Positions 58,656 to 64,000 of a stretch of 64,000 bases of DNA are shown one piece after another (the first letter of the stretch is position 1; each line of letters opens with the position of its first letter). Location of the stretch: contig CARJLX010000001.1 in NCBI GenBank assembly GCA_949001935.1, positions 248,001 through 312,000 of the forward strand. The letters are read 5' to 3'. The stretch is from an uncultured Eubacteriales bacterium (GTDB taxonomy: Bacteria > Bacillota > Clostridia > Christensenellales > UBA1242). Under the pieces are notes generated by a model. It saw nothing but the letters and a program-made list of their open reading frames with translations, was not told the origin of the DNA and searched no databases. The translations under genes were made by a program, and so were the position numbers.

Positions 58656-59180
58656 ATGACTCAATTACTTGCCATTGATGCAACACAAATTGTTTTAATC
58701 GTGTTTATTGCATTGCTTGTTATTGCTTATCCAATTTTGATAAGTTCAAGAAACAAAAAGGAAAATCAAAAATTACAAGAACAAACAAATTCACTTAAAA
58801 GGGGGGATAAGGTTTTAACAACAAGTGGTGTGTATGGCACAGTTGTAGATCTTCATTTAGAAGGCGATAAAAAGGTTGTGACAATTGAAACAGGAACTGG
58901 TAATCATAAAAGTTTTATGGCTGTAGATGCATATGCAATCTATACTATTTTGCGTGACGAAGAGAAAAAGCCAGAGCCAGAGAAAGTTGAAGATAAAAAA
59001 GAAGAGGCTAAGGCTGACAAAAAGTCTAAAAAAGAAGTTGAAAAAGCCGAAGAAGCAAATGCAAATCCAAATGCAACAGCTGAGGAAGTTAAACCTGAAA
59101 TCGTTGCAGAAGCCATTATGGATGACTCTGCAAAGAAAGATATTGAAGCTCAAATTTCTGGCAAAAGAAAGAAAAAGTAG
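58656..59180 (+). CDS. yajC: Preprotein translocase subunit YajC, long charged tail
   Basis: 174 residues. The first ~90 are YajC: one membrane helix (IVLIVFIALLVIAYPILI) and the LKRGDKVLTTSGVYGTVVDLHL fold. The remaining ~80 are a highly charged Lys/Glu/Ala tail ending in GKRKKK, which is unusual in length. YajC joins SecD-SecF, encoded downstream. RBS TAGGAGG. Terminator follows. Confidence 0.92.
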   Translation: MTQLLAIDATQIVLIVFIALLVIAYPILISSRNKKENQKLQEQTNSLKRGDKVLTTSGVYGTVVDLHLEGDKKVVTIETGTGNHKSFMAVDAYAIYTILRDEEKKPEPEKVEDKKEEAKADKKSKKEVEKAEEANANPNATAEEVKPEIVAEAIMDDSAKKDIEAQISGKRKKK

Positions 59181-59198
59181 AAATTTAAAAAGTTGTAT

Positions 59199-59224
59199 AA
59201 AAAAGTGGCAATGCCACTTTTTTA
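59199..59224 (+). terminator. Terminator after yajC
   Basis: AAAAAGTGGCA-A-TGCCACTTTTTT; GTGGCAATGCCAC core as at other sites. Confidence 0.9.
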
Positions 59225-59295
59225 TTTTTACTTTTGTTCTTAATTTCAATATATGCACATAAATTAAAGTATAAATTTAATTTAAGGAGTCAATC

Positions 59296-59730
59296 ATGAA
59301 GTTAAGTGCTAAACTAAAACTCAAAAAGAACAATACAAATGAAATTAAGGGCAACAAAGGTATCGCAGTTAACCTTATAAAAGGGACTTTAATTGCACTT
59401 TGTTTCTCTTTAGTTGGAATACTTGTTTTTGCATTTATTTTAAAGTTTACCAACATTTCAGAGGGTGTAATAACTCCTATAAATCAAGTAATTAAAGGTG
59501 TAAGCATATTTTTGGGGGTGTTTTTAGCATTAAAGAAACAAAGGGAAATGGGCTTAGTTAGTGGACTTTTGATTGGACTTTGCTACACATTTTTAGCATT
59601 TTTAGTATTTTCAATCTTAAGTGGACATTTTGTTTTTGATATGACATTGGTTCATGATTTGATTTTTGGGACGATAATAGGTGGGATTTGCGGTATAATT
59701 TCGGTTAATCTCAAAAAAAGTTCTGTTTAA
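59296..59730 (+). CDS. TIGR04086-like membrane protein
   Basis: 144 residues with four membrane helices (residues ~26-48, 58-80, 88-110, 118-138) and a basic N-terminus. Position between yajC and secDF and the arrangement GLLIGLCYTFLAFLVFSIL match the TIGR04086 family of Clostridia, whose role is unknown. RBS TAAGGAGTCAATC. Confidence 0.75.
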   Translation: MKLSAKLKLKKNNTNEIKGNKGIAVNLIKGTLIALCFSLVGILVFAFILKFTNISEGVITPINQVIKGVSIFLGVFLALKKQREMGLVSGLLIGLCYTFLAFLVFSILSGHFVFDMTLVHDLIFGTIIGGICGIISVNLKKSSV

Positions 59731-59743
59731 ATCTAAAAAATAA

Positions 59744-59772
59744 TTGACACTTTCCCTTTAATAAACTATAAT
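59744..59772 (+). promoter_or_regulatory. Consensus promoter of secD-secF
   Basis: TTGACA (59744-59749), 17-base spacer, TATAAT (59767-59772). Start predicted ~59779, so the leader is ~80 bases. Confidence 0.88.
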
Positions 59773-59796
59773 AGACAAGAAAGTAATGTTAAAAGT

Positions 59797-59815
59797 CTGC
59801 TCTAAGAGCAGTTTT
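59797..59815 (+). promoter_or_regulatory. Leader hairpin of secD-secF
   Basis: CTGCTC-TAA-GAGCAG (59797-59811) followed by TTTT; could be a weak attenuator or a stability element. Confidence 0.5.
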
Positions 59816-59859
59816 AAATTTTAAACTTCGTCTATTTGATACTTAAAGGGGATTTTTTA

Positions 59860-61254
59860 ATGAGTAAAAAAAGAGCAAGAATTAGATTTGTTTGGCTAGC
59901 AATCGTTGTTGTGATTGGTCTTTTATTAGCGGTTTGTCCTTTCAATGTTCCTTTCACTGACTCTACTTATAATAGTTTTGCAGGTAATATCTCTCTTGGA
60001 CTTGATTTGTCAGGAGGTGTTGCAGTTGTTTATGATTGTACTCCTGCTAAGAACTCGAACAATAGTGATATTTCTCAAGCTATTGATGCAACTTGCGAGC
60101 GTCTTGAACAGGTTTTGTACAATGAAGGTTATTCTGAAGCTTCTGTTAGAAAGCAGGGTGGAAATAGAATTAGAATTGAAGTTCCTAATATCACTGACTC
60201 AAGTGAAGTTTTTTCATTCCTTGAAGACCCTAAAACTTTATATATGACTTTAGAAGAATGCACTGACCCTTCTAATCCACCTGAGGCTTTTGTGGATGGC
60301 TTTGATATTGATAGTGTTAATGTTTCTATGCAAGAGAACAAATATGGTGTTTCTGTAAAATTCACTAGTGAGGGGGCAACTAAGTTTGCTGATTTAACAG
60401 AACAAGCTTCTTCTAGCAGTGAAAAGAAAATTCATATTTATCTTGGCGAAATCAATGCAAACAATTATTTTGGAGCAGTCACTTGTGAGTCTAAAATTAC
60501 TGGAGGGTCAACTTTTATTTCTGGTGACTCTATGAATGATTATAATTCCGCTAAGCAATATGCTTACAATATTATGAGTGGGACTTTCCAAGTTGAACTT
60601 GAGCTTGTAGAAAACAGTGTTATTTCTGCTACTTTAGGTCGCAATGCTTTAACTTATGGAATTATTGCTGGAGCTGTTGCTCTTGTAATTATTATGCTTG
60701 TTATGTGGCTTAGATATGGTGATTTTGGTTTACTTGCAGACTTTGCTCTTGTTGTTTATATGATTTTAATGTTGTTCTTCCTTCAAGCAATCCCATTTGT
60801 ACAACTCACATTACCAGGTATCGCGGGTATAATCTTAAGTTTGGGTATGGCAGTTGACGGAAATGTTATTATCTTTGAGAGAATTCGCGAAGAATATGCT
60901 TCTGGTAAGAAAATTCCACTTGCTGTAAAGAGCGGTTTTAAGCGTGCTTTCTGGCCTATCTTTGACTCTAATATTACAACAATTTTCACATCAATTATTC
61001 TTTATATTTTAGGAACTGCTTCTATCAAAGGTTTTGCTATCACACTCCTTCTTGGTATCATCCTATCTATGTTTACAAGTTTGGTTGTGACTAGATTCTT
61101 TGTTAAATCTTATCTACCTCTTAATAGTACAAATGCTAAACACCTTCATCTTTATAGAGAAAAGGGTGTTGTTGAGATTAAGGAAGAGGAAGAAGTTAAA
61201 GAAGAGGCTATTCCTTATACTCAAATTACTCCTGAACAAGGAGGTGAAAACTAA
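59860..61254 (+). CDS. secD: Protein translocase subunit SecD
   Basis: 464 residues. First helix at ~residues 10-28, periplasmic-type P1 domain with LGLDLSGGVAVVYD and RIEVPNI, then a five-helix block with GMAVDGNVIIFERIREE. It helps release translocated proteins using the proton motive force. ATG 59860 follows AAAGGGG. Ends in a charged cytoplasmic tail. secF starts on the last base of its stop. Confidence 0.96.
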   Translation: MSKKRARIRFVWLAIVVVIGLLLAVCPFNVPFTDSTYNSFAGNISLGLDLSGGVAVVYDCTPAKNSNNSDISQAIDATCERLEQVLYNEGYSEASVRKQGGNRIRIEVPNITDSSEVFSFLEDPKTLYMTLEECTDPSNPPEAFVDGFDIDSVNVSMQENKYGVSVKFTSEGATKFADLTEQASSSSEKKIHIYLGEINANNYFGAVTCESKITGGSTFISGDSMNDYNSAKQYAYNIMSGTFQVELELVENSVISATLGRNALTYGIIAGAVALVIIMLVMWLRYGDFGLLADFALVVYMILMLFFLQAIPFVQLTLPGIAGIILSLGMAVDGNVIIFERIREEYASGKKIPLAVKSGFKRAFWPIFDSNITTIFTSIILYILGTASIKGFAITLLLGIILSMFTSLVVTRFFVKSYLPLNSTNAKHLHLYREKGVVEIKEEEEVKEEAIPYTQITPEQGGEN

Positions 61255-62324
61255 TGACTAAGTTTAAAAAAGAAAGATTTTCAATAGATAAAACTATTGC
61301 AAATTCAAAATTTAATTATTGCAAAAATCTTAAATGGTTTTTGATTGCTCCACTTGTATTGATTGTAGTTGGAATTATTCTTTTATGCACAGTTGGATTT
61401 AATCTTGGTATCGACTTTACAGGCGGAAGTGTAGTTAAAGTTTATGCTAATACGGACGGCAAAATTCAAGACCATAAGGCTTATGATTTGACAAATGCTA
61501 ATGACTACAATGAAATGCGTAATCAAATTGAAAGTGTTTTAAATGATTATGGCTACAGTGTTAAAGTGTTTAGAACTTCAACTATTGATATTGATAATGC
61601 AAATGTAAGTGGTGAACCTTGTGTTGAATTTCAATATCAAGATGTAGAGGGAAATCAAAGAAATGAGATTAGAAATGCTCTTCTTGAAAAGTTTGGTTAT
61701 AATGATATTGGTGTTGAATGGGAAAATGCAGTTTCTGCTCCATCAATTATTACAGCAACTGCAAGTAGTGAACTTTTAATGAACTGCTTTATCGCAATGC
61801 TTGTTGCAATGGCTTTAATCCTTATCTATGTAGGATTTAGATTTGAATTTACTTCAGGTTTAGCGGCAATTCTTGCTCTTTTCCATGACTTGTTTATAAT
61901 GACAACTTTAGTTTTAATCTTTAGAATTCAAATCAATAGTTCATTCGTTGCTGCACTTGTAACAATTTTGGGTTATTCTATCAATAATACAATCATTATA
62001 TTTGATAGAATTAGAGAAAATAGAAAGAGTGGTAGATTTGAAAGTAAAGGTAATGCTTTATCTTCAATTGCATCTAATAATAGAGAAATTGCAAATGCAT
62101 CAGTTAAAGAAACTATGACTCGTTCAATTTTTACGACTCTCACAACTTTAATTACAATAGCACTTGTGGCTATTATTGGTGTTAATGATATTCGTGAGTT
62201 TGCTCTTCCAATTATCTTTGGTATTGGTGCAGGTTTCTATTCTTCTGTATTCCTTACTCCAGGACTTTGGGCAATCGCTTACAGGCCTAGAAAAAAGAAG
62301 AAAGTTGAAGTAAAAAATAAATGA
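61254..62324 (+). CDS. secF: Protein translocase subunit SecF
   Basis: 356 residues. GIDFTGGSVVKVY in the P1 region, six helices with SSFVAALVTILGYSINNTIIIFDRIREN, SVKETMTRSIFTTLTTLITI and a basic C-terminus. It overlaps secD by one base (TAATG); AGGAGG lies in the secD tail. It forms the SecDF complex with SecD and YajC. Confidence 0.96.
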   Translation: MTKFKKERFSIDKTIANSKFNYCKNLKWFLIAPLVLIVVGIILLCTVGFNLGIDFTGGSVVKVYANTDGKIQDHKAYDLTNANDYNEMRNQIESVLNDYGYSVKVFRTSTIDIDNANVSGEPCVEFQYQDVEGNQRNEIRNALLEKFGYNDIGVEWENAVSAPSIITATASSELLMNCFIAMLVAMALILIYVGFRFEFTSGLAAILALFHDLFIMTTLVLIFRIQINSSFVAALVTILGYSINNTIIIFDRIRENRKSGRFESKGNALSSIASNNREIANASVKETMTRSIFTTLTTLITIALVAIIGVNDIREFALPIIFGIGAGFYSSVFLTPGLWAIAYRPRKKKKVEVKNK

Positions 62325-62333
62325 TTAAATTAA

Positions 62334-62364
62334 TAAAAGAGGTAGAATAACTACTTCTTTTTTT
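62334..62364 (+). terminator. Terminator after secF
   Basis: AAAAGAGGTAG ... CTACTTCTTTT hairpin (one mismatch) and T-run. Confidence 0.8.
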
Positions 62365-62374
62365 ATTTTACATA

Positions 62375-62403
62375 TTGACTTTAGCATGTGTTTATGTTAT
62401 AAT
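62375..62403 (+). promoter_or_regulatory. Promoter of the gene at 62431
   Basis: TTGACT (62375-62380), 17-base spacer, extended -10 TGtTATAAT (-10 62398-62403). Start ~62410, RBS AAGGGAG before ATG 62431. Confidence 0.85.
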
Positions 62404-62430
62404 GTAAACATACGAAGGGAGATTAAAAAA

Positions 62431-63111
62431 ATGAAAAAAGAAACAAAGAAGTTTAGATTGGTTGAAGATTCAACAAAGGTTATACCATCAGAATATGGCA
62501 AAGATATAACTTTATATCAAATTGAGGCTCTTATTGACTTTACGGACGTTCAAGGAAATCCAGTAAAGAAAGGTCAAAGAGGTGGGTATGTTATGTGTGA
62601 AGAAAACCTTAGTCATAACGGCAAATGTTGGATTGACCAAGACTCTATGATAATCCAAAACTCACTCTATGGCGTTTCTGGAAATGCCCTTGTTATTGGC
62701 TCAGAAATTAGAGGAACGCAAATTTTAGGCAATGCAGTTGTTATTAATAGTAAAGTCAGCAAAAGTGCAATAGAAGGTACTGTTATAGGAAGCAAGATTG
62801 ACCTCAGTGATGTTAGTAGAGATTCAGTAGTCATCAATTCAACACTTGATGATGCACGTGTTGGTCAAATTGATGGAGAGCCAGTTACTGTTGCTGATTC
62901 AACAGTTTCAAAAGTTTGGGTTGCTTCTAATTGTGTGATTACAAACTCAACAGTAAAAGCATCAGGAGAAGTAGGTTTACGTCTTTATGACTCAAGCCTT
63001 GAAAAGGTCACATACATTGATCCTAAGGCTAAAGGAGAATTAAGCCTTAATCTTGCAAACAAAAAATACATTATGACTTATGAGTCAGACAAGCCAGAAG
63101 AGGCTGAATAA
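62431..63111 (+). CDS. Beta-helix-like protein, unknown function
   Basis: 226 residues, no signal peptide. The central part is made of short repeats with hydrophobic spacing (SLYGVSGNALVIGSEIRGTQILGNAVVINSKVSKSAIEGTVIGSKIDLSDVSRDSVVINS), as in left-handed or polymer-forming beta helices; the N-terminal ~70 residues are separate. GNAxVxGS units resemble phage-derived and bacterial 'hexapeptide-like' proteins. No enzymatic motif seen. ATG 62431 follows AAGGGAG; an upstream in-frame start at 62386 lies within the promoter. Confidence 0.65.
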   Translation: MKKETKKFRLVEDSTKVIPSEYGKDITLYQIEALIDFTDVQGNPVKKGQRGGYVMCEENLSHNGKCWIDQDSMIIQNSLYGVSGNALVIGSEIRGTQILGNAVVINSKVSKSAIEGTVIGSKIDLSDVSRDSVVINSTLDDARVGQIDGEPVTVADSTVSKVWVASNCVITNSTVKASGEVGLRLYDSSLEKVTYIDPKAKGELSLNLANKKYIMTYESDKPEEAE

Positions 63112-63115
63112 ATCT

Positions 63116-63147
63116 TAAAAGTGCTTAAATTAAAAGCACTTTTTTTT
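63116..63147 (+). terminator. Terminator after the beta-helix gene
   Basis: AAAAGTGCTT ... AAAAGCACTTTT hairpin with T-run. Confidence 0.85.
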
Positions 63148-63167
63148 ATTTTTTAAATTAAAAACAC

Positions 63168-63197
63168 TTGACATTGGGGCGGGGAATAATGTATAAT
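63168..63197 (+). promoter_or_regulatory. Promoter of rpsB
   Basis: TTGACA (63168-63173), 18-base spacer, TATAAT (63192-63197); start ~63204. Confidence 0.8.
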
Positions 63198-63203
63198 TCT
63201 TTC

Positions 63204-63379
63204 GTCATTGAGACAAATATGCACTCATAGAAAATTTACAGTCTGTTGCCTAAGACGTTATAAGGGATTTTCAAAGATTTTATTCTTATAATAAAAGGTG
63301 CTATTAGCACGCACCTGGGGTGGATTTGTAGAGCCATGAAAACTATGGGGAAGGACAAAAACAAAAGGAGGAAAAAATT
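63204..63379 (+). ncRNA. Long structured leader of rpsB (candidate autoregulatory RNA)
   Basis: About 176 bases between promoter and ATG. It contains GGTGC (63299-) ... GCACC hairpin around TATTAGCAC, a CTGTTGCC...AAGACGTTATAAGGG segment and paired AT-rich stretches. I could not place it in a named r-protein leader family. Length and position suggest S2-type feedback control, which is inference. Confidence 0.4.
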
Positions 63380-64000
63380 ATGTCAGTTATTTCAATGAAA
63401 CAACTTCTAGAAGCAGGCGTTCACTTTGGTCACCAGACAAGAAAGTGGAATCCTAAGATGAAAAAGTTTATCTTTACTGCAAGAAATGATATTCATATCA
63501 TCAATCTAGAAGATACTTCAGTTCAAGTTGACAAGGCTTACAGCTTTGTTCGTGACATTGTTGCTGGAGGAAAAAACATTTTGTTCGTAGGAACAAAAAA
63601 ACAAGCTCAAGAAGCAGTTAAGGAAGAAGCAGAAAGATGCGGAATGTTCTATGTGAACACTCGTTGGCTTGGTGGATGCCTTACAAACTTCAAAACTATT
63701 AAGTCTAGAATTGAAAGACTTAACAAACTTAACCAAATGGAAAAAGTTGGTGAGTTTGAATTATTGCCTAAGAAAGAAGTTTCTCTTCTTCTTGCAGAAA
63801 GAGATAAGTTAGAGAAAAACCTTGGCGGAATTAAGGAAATGAGAGAACTTCCTGGTGTTGTTTTCGTAGTTGACCCTAGCATTGAACACATTTGTGTTAA
63901 AGAATGTATTAACCTTGGTATCCCTATGGTTGGACTTGTTGATACAAACGGCAATCCAGACGGAATTCAAGTTGTTATTCCTGGAAATGACGATGCTATT
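63380..64000 (+). CDS. rpsB: 30S ribosomal protein S2, 5' part
   Basis: 207 residues visible, open at the right edge. Typical uS2: MKQLLEAGVHFGHQTRKWNPKM, FIFTARNDIHIINLEDT, NTRWLGGCLTNFKTI, MRELPGVVFVVDPS and NLGIPMVGLVDTNGNPD. RBS AAGGAGGAAAAAATT. The C-terminal part and tsf probably follow outside the window. Confidence 0.97.
   Translation, partial: MSVISMKQLLEAGVHFGHQTRKWNPKMKKFIFTARNDIHIINLEDTSVQVDKAYSFVRDIVAGGKNILFVGTKKQAQEAVKEEAERCGMFYVNTRWLGGCLTNFKTIKSRIERLNKLNQMEKVGEFELLPKKEVSLLLAERDKLEKNLGGIKEMRELPGVVFVVDPSIEHICVKECINLGIPMVGLVDTNGNPDGIQVVIPGNDDAI

Overview
This is an AT-rich, gene-dense stretch of chromosome from a low-GC, endospore-forming Firmicute, most likely a Clostridia-type gut lineage without a close named relative. 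The evidence is the core gene order (smc-ftsY, ylbJ/pta-ackA-rpmF-plsX-rnc, cinA-recA, miaB-mutS-mutL-miaA), a T-box in front of thrS, and a set of sporulation genes: an intact sigK-like sigma factor, a SpoIVFB-like site-2 protease, YlbJ, YtxC, a DacF-like carboxypeptidase and a BclA-like collagen protein. I saw no tRNA, CRISPR array, transposase or prophage module. GTG and TTG starts occur beside ATG.

Layout. 1-5.7 kb: the end of a CinA-like gene, recA, then on the minus strand a lipoprotein gene and a class A penicillin-binding protein. 5.8-12.4 kb: overlapping miaB-mutS-mutL-miaA (tRNA A37 modification plus mismatch repair). 12.4-20 kb: a YnbB-like PLP enzyme, membrane and peptidoglycan genes, scpA-scpB (partners of smc at 37.5 kb), a DHH phosphoesterase and the SpoIVFB-like protease. 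20-32 kb is the most accessory part: a gene broken by an in-frame stop, a cyclase-like protein, mnmA, the collagen gene, a HIT-RNase HI fusion, an ABC transporter, a DUF4364 gene and a TfoX-N gene. 31.9-43.9 kb: ylbJ, pta-ackA, rpmF, plsX-rnc-smc, ftsY and two tandem sigma factors. 44-54.4 kb: a DisA_N-like protein, the RNase P RNA, rarA, an E2-like acyltransferase homologue, polA, ruvX and a DUF1292 protein. 54.4-64 kb: ytxC, the T-box and thrS, yajC-secD-secF (Sec accessory complex) and the start of rpsB.

Two genome-scale patterns stand out. (1) Several genes have a near-consensus housekeeping promoter placed so that the predicted transcription start falls on, or within a few bases of, the start codon, with no Shine-Dalgarno sequence: lipoprotein genes at 3383(-) and 55658(+), the TM2 protein at 22777(+), the ABC ATPase at 29968(-), and near-leaderless cases at 30683(-), 47585(+) and 16454(+). 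Leaderless mRNAs therefore appear to be a normal part of expression here. (2) A composite intergenic repeat recurs eight times. It is a palindrome of the CTTTTCTTT-T-AAAGAAAAG type, a linker close to CAAAAGAAAACTAA, and a second hairpin whose sequence varies while its pairing is kept. It occurs in both orientations and twice as inverted pairs.

Other notable features are a HIT-RNase HI fusion, a MiaB without its TRAM domain, a ThrRS without its TGS domain, a DisA_N-like protein that keeps DGA but not RHR, an E2-like acyltransferase homologue with His replaced by Glu, and very small genes of 44 and 23 codons. Promoters, hairpins and start sites were assigned by eye; no searches were run.
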